In this document: positions 9,179-21,221 of the stretch, one piece after another
Layout of the letters: every line of letters begins with the position of its first letter
Numbering within the stretch: the stretch's first letter is position 1
Assembly: GCA_003427395.1 (NCBI GenBank)
Contig: BFEA01000092.1
Span: 509,747-571,614, forward strand
Direction of reading: 5' to 3'
Source of the DNA: Chara braunii
Taxonomy: Eukaryota; Streptophyta; Charophyceae; Charales; Characeae
DNA: 61,868 nt
Position numbers and translations under genes: made by a program
The notes under the pieces: model-generated
What the model saw: the letters and a program-made list of their open reading frames with translations, nothing else
Databases searched by the model: none
Told to the model about the DNA's origin: nothing

Positions 9179-9446
9179 TCGGCTACCAAAGTGGTCCGGG
9201 TCCACTTGTCCGGTCGGGCAAAAAAAAAATTAAAATAATTAAAAATAAAATATTTTTTAATTTGAAATATTATTTCAAATTTGGTAAAAACTTCGACGTA
9301 ACCTTGAGGCAAAAATTGTTCAGTTTATTTTTGTGCATTGCATATATATATATATATATATATTTTTGTTAGAACCTTCCCTGGTCCTTGCACGGCATGG
9401 CCGCCCCGAAAAATAGGGTGACCCGGGCGGCCTGGCTGGTAGCCTA
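9179..9446 (+). mobile_element. hAT-like miniature element, family 2, copy (268 bp)
   Basis: Left end TCGGCTACCAAAGTGG, right end CCTGGCTGGTAGCCTA, giving the terminal inverted repeat TAGGCTACCA. Flanks GATTATAC and GGTTATAC form an 8-bp duplication with one mismatch. It has GC-rich ends and an AT-rich interior that shares the AAATTTGGTAAA to TTGTTCAGTTTA core with family 1. Non-coding, so it would need a transposase in trans. Confidence 0.8.
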
Positions 9447-9590
9447 GGTTATACAAGTATTTTTTTTGTTTGATATGTTATTACATAATACTTCTCTACG
9501 TTATCAGTAGTTTGAGACCAATTGTTAAGGATTACTTGCAAATGTTATTCAATATTTTATACACGACCTAGTGCATATATATGTATTACA

Positions 9591-9809
9591 TAGGCTAGTA
9601 GAGTGGCTCGGGACCACTTGCCCGACCGAAAATAAATCAATAATAATAATCAAAACATAATTGGCGTGACACAGAGACAAAAGTTATTCAGTTTCTTGTT
9701 TTCGCATAACATAGTTTTTTTCGAGTTTTTTTTTCTTCATATTTGATTTTTACACGCTCAGACCGTCCAGAAAAAACGAAATGCCTCAAATGGTCCGGCT
9801 GGTAGCCTA
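9591..9809 (+). mobile_element. hAT-like miniature element, family 2, short copy (219 bp)
   Basis: Begins TAGGCTAGTAGAGTGG and ends GGCTGGTAGCCTA. The sequence TATTACA occurs immediately before and within ten bases after it, consistent with a decayed target duplication. It has the same ACTTGCCCGACCG block as other copies and no coding capacity. Confidence 0.75.
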
Positions 9810-10119
9810 ATATATTACATATATATAATCATTATAATGACGTATAATATATAAGTATATAACCAAAAACGATTCTCACGCCCGTCTGGCCCTATCCTTA
9901 CCCGGATGTGCAATTGTTTTATTTATTATTATAATTTTTTAGTTGGCAATGGGAAAAGGGGTATTAATTATTTTTAAAGGAACTAAAAAGGTTTAAGAGG
10001 AGAGGATCGTATGATGATTCTATTTTTTTTTCTTTTTTATCTTCGATTTTGCAGGGAATTATAATATCACCCTCATCCAAAAGTCGTTTGTATTGCAATT
10101 CTATACAACATTTTTTTTT

Positions 10120-10240
10120 TCAGAATTTTTTTTTTTTTTTTTGCGTGGGCTGGCCGAGACCTTGCATGGGGTCGTACCTGGTCGGGCACTCGGGCGTGTA
10201 CCCCAGCATAAGTTGGGTGCTAGGCCACCTGAAAAAACAG
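10120..10240 (-). mobile_element. Partial family 2-like element end
   Basis: Contains a GC-rich block with GGCTGGCCGAGACCTTGCATG and TGCTAGGCCACCTG, matching the GC-rich end of family 2, but no matching opposite terminus. Probably a broken copy. Confidence 0.5.
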
Positions 10241-10277
10241 GCTAGTAAATAAATATATATATATATATATATATATA

Positions 10278-10975
10278 CAGGGTCACCGACCCGTACGTAC
10301 GGAGGTCCCGGGGCAGACCTCCGTACGTACAGGGTCCCGTACCGGGTCCGAACCCGACGGCGTTCTGCCCCCGCCAATAATTATTTCGGGGTCGAAAAAT
10401 AATTATTTTCTTTTGAATGTTTTTTTGTGAGTTCTCTATGACGTTAGATACATGCCTGTAAATTTTCAAGTCATTTGGCTAAGCCAAATAAGAATTACAA
10501 ATCGCTACATGGCGGTGTCAAAACGTGCTCGCCAACGTATTTTTTCACTTTTTACTTTTTGTTTTCACTTTAGTTCGGGATCTAAACAATTTTATTATTT
10601 TTTGAAATTTTTTTAGTGGGTTTTGTATTATGTGAAGTACACATCTGTTAATTTTCAGGGCATTTAGCTATGCCAAAAATTGTCGAAAACATGCTCGCGC
10701 ACTCACTAAATTTAATTCTTTTTTTATTTTTATTTATTTTTATTTTTCGTATTTTATTTGTATTTCAAATTTGGTACGAAATTCTGATGTAATGCTCAGG
10801 CAAATCTTGTTTAGTTTACTTTTCTGCATAACAAATTTTGTGTTTCAGATTTTTTTGATGACTTGTTTTGTTTTTTTGGGGGGGGGTGTCCGCGTTCGGT
10901 CCGAATGGCCGAACGTATCCCCAAGGGCGTTCGGGTTCGGGTGTTCGCCCCATCCTGAACGTCGGTTACCCTACA
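10278..10975 (+). mobile_element. Non-autonomous hAT-like element, family 1, copy C (698 bp)
   Basis: Starts CAGGGTCACCGACCCGTACG and ends ACGTCGGTTACCCTA, in the same orientation as copy B. It is inserted at the edge of (AT)n, so the target duplication cannot be read. It contains the region almost identical to positions 1-148. The foldback with GTACGTAC is kept at the left end. Confidence 0.85.
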
Positions 10976-10982
10976 TGTATGC

Positions 10983-10987
<5 letters not shown>

Positions 10988-11036
<49 letters not shown>
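10988..11036. repeat. (AT)n microsatellite
   Basis: About 24 AT units directly right of family 1 copy C. Shorter (AT)n tracts lie at 9,345-9,362 and 10,252-10,277. Confidence 0.95.
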
Positions 11037-11039
<3 letters not shown>

Positions 11040-11041
<2 letters not shown>

Positions 11042-12170
11042 CATGGAAGTGTTATCTTATGATTAAGATTCAATATGTGTAATTTTTTATTGTTTTACAT
11101 TTTTCGCATTAAGCATGTCGAGCATAAGAAAATCAAAGTAAACATATTATGTTTTATTATATTTGCAATTTATTATCACAATACAATAACTGACACAAAT
11201 TGCATTACTTTATTTTTTTACAAATAACAATCTCATAAACTACCATAATGCACTTATATCGCCCCTCCGCAAAACTACTATTATTCCTTTCATAAGAAGA
11301 TACTCCCTTATGGCATGTAGCTTGTAGGACAAATATAAAAACCTCGTATTTATCACGCAAACCTACGACTATGAGAGAACCTATCACCCTCACCCCCAAA
11401 CTTTTTTCACGCTTCCATTTAGTAGTAAACACAAGCGATGTCCATAAACCCATGCAAATTATTCGCCCACTAAACCTCTTATCTCATTTTTAAAATTTTT
11501 TATATTTTTTCAATAACCAACAACTTGCAAGCTTTTATAGTGATCGGTCTCATTCCAACAATCTAAATACAAAAACATTAAGCGATAAATTAACGTATAC
11601 TTTATATCATACGACCTTCAAGTTCAAATCATGTACTTGTTATGCTGCAACTGATTTTATAACATCCAGTGTATATATATGCATGTAGTTGTACATAAGA
11701 GGGTGGGTGAGTGCATGTGTATCATAATGTTGAGCATATATAATTTAATTAAAAAAATATGATAGAGTCAAATAATTTCGTCGAACTTTCATTGACTTGT
11801 CAAGAGGTTAACCTGTAGTTTAACCAAATCCATTTGACTGTTATATTAAAACTCACAAGATTATCTCCAATTAAGAATACATGAGAGAACGGTAGTCAAA
11901 CTCACTCATATCCGCCTAACAGTCATAATACACTGTTAATCCAAACCCTTAACAGAAATCATAGTAAATTTCATAAAAATAATATATAAGGACAATGAAA
12001 CTCATTTTGTATTTTTGTAGAATTGTGATATAGAACTGCACAAATAAGTTTAAATACCGAGCGTGTGGTAACTTAAAACACAAAATCTTTTCATATTTGC
12101 TATGACACAATATTTTGTTTTAATGGTGTACTTTAGGAGATAATTCATGTATTTATGTATGTGTCTACGT
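11040..12170. other. AT-rich intergenic sequence
   Basis: Nothing supported. The 82-codon minus-strand frame at 11,205-11,453 has no recognisable domain and no supporting context. Confidence 0.5.
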
Positions 12171-12174
12171 CACC

Positions 12175-12420
12175 AGCGAGGCTGCAGGGCTAGCTTGTTT
12201 ACCCGGGCAACTCGATCATGTAAGAGTTAATGAGGGTTAAAAAAAAAAAAACTTCAAAAAACTATATGTTATGCAAAAAAAAAAAAAAAAACTTTTCCAT
12301 ACAGGTGATATCGAAAATTTTCACGGAACTGCAAATAAAAAAAAATAAAAAATATTTATTATTATTAATGATTATTTTATTTTTTTTTCTCGGCCGGGTA
12401 AATGGTATCAGACAATAGTT
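12175..12420 (-). mobile_element. Degenerate family 2-like element
   Basis: Starts GCGAGGCTGCAGGGCTAGC and carries reversed core remnants (ATATGTTATGCAAAA, A-rich runs, CTCGGCCGGG near the right end). The termini are too decayed to define a target duplication. Confidence 0.4.
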
Positions 12421-13777
12421 TGATGTATCTGGCCCTGTTTTTCAAGGCAGATACATTAAGGGAATACTGAACTTAGCCTTTTCCCTCATGACCTTTAATT
12501 TTTAAGGACCCCATTAAAAACGGGAGCCTAATAGTTGCCTTTGGCAGCTTTTGTCAGAGGCTACACAAATGCAGCATCCCTGACTCTTGTTCTAGTAATG
12601 TTTACGCTCTTAATTATAACAGTACCCCCACTGTTCTCCTCCAACCTCCCCTGAAATCAGGGAGGCTAATTGCCAGGATTGGGAGGAATATGTCTTATCC
12701 GTCCTGATTCTCTTTCTCCCTCTCTTTTGAACTCCTTTGCTTCCCAACTTCCATACACGCAATGATGGTTATAGGATCTTCGATCGTATGGCCTCATATG
12801 TTCTCTCCTCCTTCCAAAAGTAAAAGTTGAAATTCATGGGGCCCCAACTGCCTCGTTGGTTTTCATATTCCAACCTCATACGCCCTCTTAAGGGCATACT
12901 CACACTAAGATTTACCTGAATACATCTACCAGCACTTTCATCCCTCCCCCCACTGCACCTGAGGAGGAGCGACTACATAGTATTGCATGGGGAGGAAAAA
13001 TTAAAAATAAAATAAAAAAACAAAAAGAAATCCCAACGGTCACGCCGTTGGTACCCTCATGAGTTGTTGAAACACAGCCCGCAACTCGGATTCAGTTAGG
13101 GAGGTGCAAGGCAGGCTAGTTGTCATGATAAAAAACCTCGCTCCACTACCTTACTTATGTTTAAAACGAAAGTGAATCTTCTGCTATAACATGGAAAGAT
13201 ATACCACCATGATTTTTGTTTTTTTGCATTTGGTGAGTAGAGGAGGGGGTGCCCGTCGCAGGGTATCGTTCAAAACCACAAGGGGGGGAGGGGGGGATCT
13301 AGCAAGAAAAAAAAAAAAAAACTACCTGTAAAAAAATAGTGGTTGCTCCTAAAAACGGGCGCCCGCTTAACTTATGAAAGTTTCAACTTCCTACTGCGCC
13401 ACTTCGCGCCCTTTGTTTTTTTGCATTTAATTTTTTTTCTTTTTTTTCTTTGGCCATTGGAATACAGCCAACGGTTCCCTGTAGAACCCAACATCCTCAT
13501 GACACTCCCTCAGACTGTTGAAGTGCAGACTCGAGTTCGGTTCCCAAAAGAATCTAAACTCATAGAGAAAAAAAAACTTGGATTGTTTCTCGATTTATGT
13601 CTGTCATCCTAACGCTTTAGCCAATTTCGGTCTCGTGATCCTTGCGAACATGCGGTCGAACTGATCGCGCCTCCCCACTTTCGTCCATAACCTGCTCCAA
13701 AATGGAACTACCATAGGCATGATCGTCTGTTGGGAGCCACGTTAATACATTTGTTTACTGGGCGAGCTTCTATCGAG
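12421..13777. other. Intergenic sequence without a supported gene
   Basis: No coding region recognised. It contains G- and A-homopolymers near 13,285-13,320. The 89-codon plus frame at 13,343-13,612 is Phe/Leu-rich and looks like chance. Confidence 0.45.
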
Positions 13778-13886
13778 GGAGCAATAAGAGCAGTATCAAA
13801 CTGCCTCCTAGCAGACACTGAGATCGAATCCGAAAACGATCCTGCCTGGGCTAGTTCCTTCTAATTGGTGTCATGCTTGTGGCCTA
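13778..13886 (+). mobile_element. tRNA-derived SINE copy
   Basis: Shares with 53,126-53,235 the order TATCAAACTGCCTCC, then the B-box-like GAGATCGAATCC, then TGGGCTAGTTCCTT. The A-box region is decayed. It belongs to the SINE family also seen at 17.5, 18.8, 53.1 and 60.7 kb. Confidence 0.65.
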
Positions 13887-13889
13887 ACA

Positions 13890-14765
13890 GGCCTATCCTA
13901 ACCTCACCTTTCTCATAGTTAGCCGCTTGTTTAGGACTCGGATAAGTTCATGACTTAATGTGCTGAAGTTTCATGTTCCATGCCTTTAACGAGGGAGTCC
14001 AAACCTTGTAGGTACCCCCATCCGAAAACTAAAAGTAAAATTAGGCAGTCCTTATTTCTTATGTCGTGGCCACGAACCCAACGTGACCACTTTTAGGGTT
14101 GCTTAGCCTTTGAATCGTGTGGCTGGTATAATAGGTTCTAACGACCTTGCATTATCTACATTATTTATAAACATTGTGAATGACTGATCACATCGTCGCT
14201 TTTACAACGTCACAACCGCCCATACTTAGATAAAATCTTTCGGTCTTTCGTTCGTAGGCGAGGTTTGAATGACTTTGGCAAAAACCTCAATCTCATTAAG
14301 TCAAATAACTCAAATATCACTGTTTTTCTTTTCCTTTGTTCCCCACCTCCTCTCTTATTTCCTCCTCCTCTCTGTACTTTCAACCTTCGACCTAGTACTT
14401 CCTTGTTAACTCTCCCCCAAACTCCCCATTGTCTCCTCTTACTAACTACCATCTCCCCATAGAACCGTCTACAAGATCGGAGTTGCAGGAAAAGGGATTA
14501 TGACCATGTCACAAACATGAAAGTCATCACGAATACACAAGTACGAAGCCGACTTCAGTTTCTAGCTCACGCGTGATATCTGTTGAGAAGACGGGCATGA
14601 TCATAAACCCTAGGATCATGAAAACGACCGATGTCATGCAACACGAGAAACAAAATAAGAACTGCTGCACTATTTGCCAAAATGAGCAATATAAGAATAA
14701 ATATCCCGCTAAGACATGGGGGGGTACATCACCATATGCCCATTGTCGGACCAAATACCCTTACA
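13890..14765. other. Intergenic sequence
   Basis: No gene recognised. A pyrimidine-rich tract lies at about 14,320-14,460; the frames over it on both strands are low-complexity shadows. Confidence 0.4.
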
Positions 14766-14767
14766 AG

Positions 14768-15392
14768 CAGGGTTGCCAGGTCGAACGTACGGAGGCCTCT
14801 AAGCTGACCCCCGACCGTTCGGGCGTTCGGGTCCCCGTACAGGGCCCAAACTTAAAGGGGTTCGGACCCTGTAAAAATATATTTGGCACCTAAATATTAT
14901 TATTATTTTCTGAATTTTGTTTTGTGAGTTTTATGTGATGTAAGGTATCTCCCTCTAAATTTTGAAGCTATTCTATCAAGCCAAAAAAAAACAAAAAATC
15001 CTCAAAGATGGTGGTGTCAAAACTTGCTTGCCCACTTACTACTTTGTTTTTTTTTTTCTTTTCACTTTTTGTTTTTTCTTTATTTCGGGCCATGAAAAAA
15101 TTTATTATTTTTTCAAACTTTATTTGTAGATTTTCTATTATGTAAGATACGCATGTATATATTTTCATAGCATTTGACACAGCCGAAAAAAAAAAAGAAA
15201 AATCGCCAAAGATGGCGGTGTAAAAAACATGCTCGCACACTCAATAATTTCATTCTCGTTTTATTTTTTCTAATTTTTATCATTTGATTTTTATTTCAAA
15301 TTTGGTAAAGAATTTGGATGTAACATTGAGGCAAATATTGTTTAGTTTATTCTTATGCATAACATATATTATTTTTTCAGACTTTTTGAAAT
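14768..15392 (+). mobile_element. hAT-like element, family 1, right-truncated copy D
   Basis: Starts CAGGGTTGCCAGGTCGAACG, followed by the usual GC-rich end, then the AT-rich interior with CAAAGATGGCGGTGT and the AAATTTGGTAAAGAATT core. Family similarity stops near 15,392 and no matching right terminus follows, so the copy is truncated or interrupted. Confidence 0.75.
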
Positions 15393-16290
15393 TCGTTGTG
15401 CACTTGACCGTGATCATCCTAACACACATACGGAAAGGCATCAGCACTCCGTCGAATGGAAAGGAAGGGCGCACAAGGTATGTTTCCCTGCTTCCCCTGT
15501 CTCACTTCCTTCTCTTTCTCTTTACTCTCGATCCCCCATACCTATCTACTCCCTATGAATGCGTGAGATCGATGACTTTGGCCAGCTTTACCCAGTTTTT
15601 TACCATCATGCCTCACAGCAAGTGCGCTATAGGAGCTTGTTTTTTTTTTTTTGCTGTAAATATCCCGATCCTCTTCCTTTCTTCCTGTCACTATTCTTTC
15701 CTCACCCTTGGCCATCTTTGTCTCCCTGCTATCGCCTTTCTGTCACGATCTTCTCATGGAAGCTTTCACCTCCTCTGTTTAGCCTTCTCCTTCGATTAAC
15801 TCTAAGTTTCTTTTATCTCGCATGCAATTGTTCGTTTTGTTGTCTGCGCTGTCCTTTTCCCCTCGCTCGTGTCTCCTCCCTCTTTCTCTCCACACTCTCC
15901 TCCTCTTTGAGGGCTCCCTTTATCTCTCTTGGGTGCTGGTGTGCATCCATTTTACTGCACTCGTCATCCCTTATATCATCTCCGGAGCGCACCTCCAAAG
16001 TATCGCCCCAGTGGGGGCTTCCCAGATGCAGCGCCAACCAAGAAGGGGAAGATGTCGAGGTAAGTCTGCCTCATCCTTATTTCCCTTGTCGCTCTTCTCC
16101 CTTTTTCCTTTTCCTCACCTTCTTCTTTTCATGTGCACTCTCTTTCTTCCACCCATTGTCACGTTCTTTCCCACTCGCAACTCCAGTTTCTTCCACGTGA
16201 TTTTCTATTTCTGCTCCCTCTTTCTCTCTCACACACGCACACACTCACACACGAGAGTATACACACTCACACATACACGTGCAGCCAAAC
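15393..16290. other. Pyrimidine-rich intergenic sequence
   Basis: Strong CT bias on the plus strand. This produces long Ser/Phe/Leu-rich frames up to 213 codons that I regard as compositional artefacts. No gene recognised. Confidence 0.45.
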
Positions 16291-16795
16291 AAACAAAGTG
16301 TGTTAGTGTATATTTTCACGTTCTAGTTGTAGATGCATCAAATTTTGCTCATCCTATCGATGGAAGTAGCGTGAGGTCGTAGTGTGATCGTTTTGCATAC
16401 ACACACACTTACGAACACACACATACACACACACATTCGCAAATGGCAGTCCGACAGGCGAGTTGGAGCGAAGGTGCGACAACGGGCGGGCGCAAGTGGC
16501 GGTGTATATTTCCATGTTGCAGCGGGAGATTCATCCGATTTTGCTCCTCCTCTTGGTGGAAGTACCATGAGGCCAGCCGCGATATTGGAAACTTACCTGT
16601 TCTTTATCTCTTGCCATCTTCGCCGTTGTCGTCGTCGTCGTCCGCCTTGATACTCCCCAAATCCGCAAGAGGATCCGCCAGGACGTGCAACATACGGAGA
16701 CCTCGGCGCGTGGGGCACGTCAGGCACAAGAGCGCATTCAGCAAGTCGGCCGGGTGACGGGTAAGTTGCCTTCCTCTTGCCTCTCTCCTCCTCCT

Positions 16796-16887
16796 TCTTC
16801 TGCTTCTTCTTCTTCTTCTTCTTCTTCTTCGTCTTCTTCTTCTTCTTCTTCTTCTTCTTCTTCTTCTTCTTCTTCTTCTTCTTCTTC
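16796..16887 (+). repeat. (TCT)n microsatellite
   Basis: About 30 TCT units with rare GTC interruptions. The poly-Ser, poly-Phe, poly-Arg and poly-Glu frames on both strands across it are artefacts. Confidence 0.95.
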
Positions 16888-16964
16888 TCTGTTCGCCTCC
16901 TTCTTCCACGCAAACACCTTCTTTCCACGCACCTCCTCCTTCTACACGGCCATCTCCTCTACCC

Positions 16965-17002
16965 CTGTCTCTTATACACATCTAGATGTGTATAAGAGAC
17001 AG
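16965..17002. other. Second Tn5 mosaic-end palindrome (adapter artefact)
   Basis: Identical to 152-189: two 19-bp mosaic ends head to head. It sits inside the left arm of the large inverted repeat, so continuity of that arm across 16,965-17,002 is not trustworthy. Confidence 0.97.
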
Positions 17003-17429
17003 CTCTTGCACCCGCACCCCTTGCTCTTGTGCATTCAATTTCGCTTTCGCCACCACTTGTTTTGCGTGCATCTCTGCCATTGTCAGAGTGGATGCACTTC
17101 GGTTGCCGTATGTTACCGTCGGGGCGTCGTGGTTCAATGCGAGTTCGAGGGTGGCTGTGACCTCAGTCGTAATGGCCTAGTCAGTTGTTTTTCCCCTGTA
17201 GATGTATCTGTCATTGATTCTGTGACAGGTACATCCAAATAAGACTGTACAAATAAACTATCGAATAAGAAAAGAAAAAAAAACAAAAAAGAAAAGAATA
17301 TAACTGTCAATAAAGATAAAAAAATATAAAAGTAAAATAAAGAACTGAATCTAACTGTCCACTACCCCGTTGTGACAGTTGTCATATACGCGTGACTCAA
17401 CATAGATCCTGACTACTTCTATTCCAGAG

Positions 17430-17580
17430 GTCCTGGGTTCAAGCCTCGACCGTCCAGATGCGGGGTAAACTGTAGTTGAGCTCCTTGCCAAAAAGAAGTT
17501 AGCTCAGGGCTGGATGGATTCGATCCGCGAGTCACTTGATTGTTAATCCACACCAAAACCCAGTGAGCTAGCTCTTACTT
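17430..17580 (-). mobile_element. tRNA-derived SINE copy (minus strand)
   Basis: On the minus strand it reads AGCTAGCTCACTGGGTTTTGG (A-box-like), GCGGATCGAATCC (B-box), then CTGAGCTAACTTCTTTTTGG and AAGGAGCTCAACT. This parallels the copy at 18,834. It lies within the left arm of the large palindrome and pairs with the right-arm copy. Confidence 0.7.
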
Positions 17581-18833
17581 CAGTTTGAAGAGGAGCAGCT
17601 CATGTGTTTGTAGAGTAGTGGGGCTTGGTCCACGTTAGCGGCTCGAGCCCATTTCTAAATTTGCGTGTGCGTGCGCACGCTTGCTGGTCTGCATGCCCAG
17701 TTTGAGTGCTTGTCAACTTGAGCGTGTGTGTGACCTACAAGGGCATATAGTTGATCGGAGGGCCCAAAGGGCCGGTACTTAGCCGTGGCCGTGACATTGA
17801 GGGTTGCAGCGGGAGAGTTATCAAGTAGCGGGGTAGGTCTGCACACTTAGAACAGCCGGGAAAGCACTCAAGTAGTAGGTATATCGGCGTCGCTCAAGGG
17901 GCAGTAGATGTACATGGTACTCGAGGCCGAGCAGAAAACGACAAAAATCGACATTTTTTTCGAGGCCCACTATCGATGATTGGGCGGGTACCAATTCAAG
18001 TAGCCAGAGTCTAAGTCGTATGCGGACGATACAAGGACTCCCAATGACGTTTCCTTCCGAAAGGGAGGAAATACCGCTTGCTTGGATGGCCGCGCGGTCA
18101 GGAAGTCACCGTCCAAGAGGCGAACGCCTCCCTTCACATGGGAGGTCGGGCGAGAGCCTCATCCTAGGTTGAGGTATACGAGTAAGGTCTGAGGTACCGC
18201 TCGAGAAAATGCCAATGATTTGGGTGCTACCGCAAACCAAATGATCTCATTCTTTTAGTCGCTCCGGTGGTATGACCGGGGCGTATATTAATTTATCCTG
18301 ACCAACGCACTCATTAAGTCTCAGTGTGCGTTGTAGATCTACCTGACATAACACCAACACAATCAACCCCTCAACCTTTTCGGTCGGAGGGTATTACTAC
18401 TGATCCTAACCATTATAGCGCACGTCACAACAACGCGTTCGCGTACTCTCGAAATTTTATCACCGGTTTGCCCCGGCCTCAATGGCCAAGGAAAACGTTT
18501 CAAGTGTCACGCTAAAGCGCGCACACCCTTTTCATTTCAGATCGGCCCCGTCATGGTAGCCGACGCCGTCGCTGTGTCGACTGCAAAAGCATGGCAAAAT
18601 ACCCTTGTAAGGGTATTTGGTCCAACAGCGGGTAGTACCGGTATTATAAGGCCTCTCGAGATAAGCAAGTGCCCTTACGGGTCATACACACACTCAAGCC
18701 GACGACCACTCAGACAGGCGTGCACACACATAGACTTAGAAATGGGCTCGGACCACTAGTTGGGCTAAGCCGCTACCCTACATATACATGAACAACTCCT
18801 CTTCTATCCAAAGTGGGCGCTAACTCAATAGGT

Positions 18834-18940
18834 TTCAGTACGGGTTGAGAATCAAAGGATCCAGGGATTGACTCCATATGATCTCTGTGCTGGCTCATTT
18901 TGATAAGGAGCTCAAACTGACCTTATGTTACCCCCGTCGC
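18834..18940 (+). mobile_element. tRNA-derived SINE copy
   Basis: Reads GCTAACTCAATAGGTTTCAG (A-box-like), CAGGGATTGACTCC (B-box-like), then GCTGGCTCATTTTGATAAGG and AGCTCAAACT. The conserved block after the B-box (GCTAACTCCTTTTGATAAAG type) is shared by the family. It is the inverted partner of 17,430-17,580. Confidence 0.7.
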
Positions 18941-20286
18941 TGGTCAGGTCGGGGCTCGAACTCGTGCCCTGCTTTACGAAGTTAGTAGTTATAGTTGTTG
19001 TTAGATTTCGTTGTGGTCTGTTGCAGTACGTACGACATGTGGCATTAACGGGTAGTTATTCGTTAGATTTTTTTCCTTTCTTTGTTTTTATTTTCGTTAG
19101 ATTCCTCCTTATTTTTATTATTATTTCACGCTTACTTATTTTATTTTTTTTTCCCCTTTCGATCTCGTATCTCACGCGATAGACTCATATAGATGAAATT
19201 GTAGCCAAACTATGGACAAATTCGTTCTCGGTAAGGCAAGGGAGACATAGCTTCAAGCGAGGTGTAGCAGGTGAGCGAGTGGACGCACGACCCCGACATC
19301 GAAAAGAAAGCGGAGAGATGAGGGGGAGAGGAGGTAGAGCACCAGGAGCAACGAGGAAGAAAGCATCGCGTGGAGGGAGAAAAGGATCACGCGAAGTGGA
19401 GAGGAAATACGCGAGAACTAGTGAGGGAAGAAGAGAGAAGGATAAATGAAAGGAGAAGAAGGGAAAAAAAAAAAAAAAAAAAAAAAAAGGGTCGAGAAAA
19501 CTGACCTGTTGCGCATTCTCAGATTCGGCACCCTCATCTCGTAGAGGGTGGTTACAACTTGGTGTTGTCTTTGTATCCCTATTCCCTACGGCGCATTCCG
19601 ATCAGAGGTGTTTCGACTTGGTAAAGAGACCCTGTGCTCCTTGCTATCCGAGAGGCGTCATTTGGTGGGGGGTGCAAGTAGCTACTGCTATGCACCCGCT
19701 GCTTACCTTATGCAAGGGTGGAGACTGTGAGATGTGCGATGCATCCGCAAATGGCGTCATGAGGTTGGCCATCATCTGCCCTGCTCGTGGGAATGCGCGC
19801 TTGTGTCGGTCGTGTCCTCCGTGCTGTGGTCTCGATATGTTGCACATCGTGACAGATCGTGTTGCGTTGCGAGCGGGGAGCAACGAGCTGACAACGACGA
19901 TAACGACGAGGACGAGGAGAGAGAGAAAAAAACTAAGTCTCCGATCTCGCGGCTGATAGGATAAACAAAATCGAATGTATCTAACAGTTAAACAGGGAAA
20001 TATACATTGCGTTTGTGTGTATGCATGCGTGTGAATCTCGTGACTGTTTCCCTGGTATTTCTATCGATAGAATGAGCAAAATCGAATGAATCTATCGTTA
20101 GAACATGAAAATATACTCCACTGCTCTTGTTTATGTTGTATGTGTGTGTGTGTGTGTGTGTGTGTTTGTGTGACGAAACTAGCGGTTGATTTATGATACT
20201 TCCGTTAATAGAATGAGCAAAATCGAATCAATCTACCGTTAGAACATGAAATTATACACTACCGTGCGCACATTGGTGTGTTTAGG

Positions 20287-20301
20287 TGTGTGTGTGTGTG
20301 T

Positions 20302-20380
<79 letters not shown>

Positions 20381-21140
20381 NNNNNNNNNNNNNNNNNNNN
20401 NNNNNNNNNNNNNNNNNNNNNNNNNNNNNNNNNNNNNNNNNNNNNNNNNNNNNNNNNNNNNNNNNNNNNNNNNNNNNNNNNNNNNNNNNNNNNNNNNNNN
20501 NNNNNNNNNNNNNNNNNNNNNNNNNNNNNNNNNNNNNNNNNNNNNNNNNNNNNNNNNNNNNNNNNNNNNNNNNNNNNNNNNNNNNNNNNNNNNNNNNNNN
20601 NNNNNNNNNNNNNNNNNNNNNNNNNNNNNNNNNNNNNNNNNNNNNNNNNNNNNNNNNNNNNNNNNNNNNNNNNNNNNNNNNNNNNNNNNNNNNNNNNNNN
20701 NNNNNNNNNNNNNNNNNNNNNNNNNNNNNNNNNNNNNNNNNNNNNNNNNNNNNNNNNNNNNNNNNNNNNNNNNNNNNNNNNNNNNNNNNNNNNNNNNNNN
20801 NNNNNNNNNNNNNNNNNNNNNNNNNNNNNNNNNNNNNNNNNNNNNNNNNNNNNNNNNNNNNNNNNNNNNNNNNNNNNNNNNNNNNNNNNNNNNNNNNNNN
20901 NNNNNNNNNNNNNNNNNNNNNNNNNNNNNNNNNNNNNNNNNNNNNNNNNNNNNNNNNNNNNNNNNNNNNNNNNNNNNNNNNNNNNNNNNNNNNNNNNNNN
21001 NNNNNNNNNNNNNNNNNNNNNNNNNNNNNNNNNNNNNNNNNNNNNNNNNNNNNNNNNNNNNNNNNNNNNNNNNNNNNNNNNNNNNNNNNNNNNNNNNNNN
21101 NNNNNNNNNNNGTGTGTGTGTGTGTGTGTGAGTGTGTGTG
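20287..21140 (+). repeat. (GT)n(GA)n microsatellite spanning an assembly gap
   Basis: GT repeats from 20,287 followed by GA repeats to 20,380, then 731 N (20,381-21,111), then GT repeats to about 21,140. The assembly failed inside the simple repeat; the N length may be only an estimate. Confidence 0.97.
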
Positions 21141-21221
21141 CATATGAAATAGAGTTTTCCATCGATTGGATGAGTGTTGCACTGGCCAACAGGAAAGTCT
21201 TCAACCCCGCGGCTGACCTCA

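Larger units (their letters stand above)
16300..20262. repeat. Large imperfect inverted repeat centred near 18.2 kb
   Basis: Three separate blocks on the left recur in inverted order and orientation on the right: 16,301-16,575 with 19,960-20,262 (ATCGAATGAATCTAYCGTTAG type), 16,590-16,760 with 19,740-19,960 (GTGCAACATAYSGAGACC type), and 17,380-17,840 with 18,590-19,000 (SINE plus the CCCATTTCTAA block). All pairs share a midpoint of about 18.2 kb. The arms are diverged and interrupted by simple repeats and the adapter junction. Confidence 0.75.

Noticed and set aside
15559-16382. 213- and 186-codon Ser/Phe/Leu-rich plus-strand frames
   Set aside because: They overlap in different frames in a pyrimidine-rich stretch; composition explains both.
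16604-16995. Poly-Arg, poly-Glu, poly-Lys, poly-Ser and poly-Phe frames
   Set aside because: All six come from the (TCT)n tract read in different frames, some also including the adapter junction.
17430-18940. tRNA genes at the A/B-box sites
   Set aside because: Boxes are present but the cloverleaf stems do not form and the same block repeats elsewhere, so these are SINEs.
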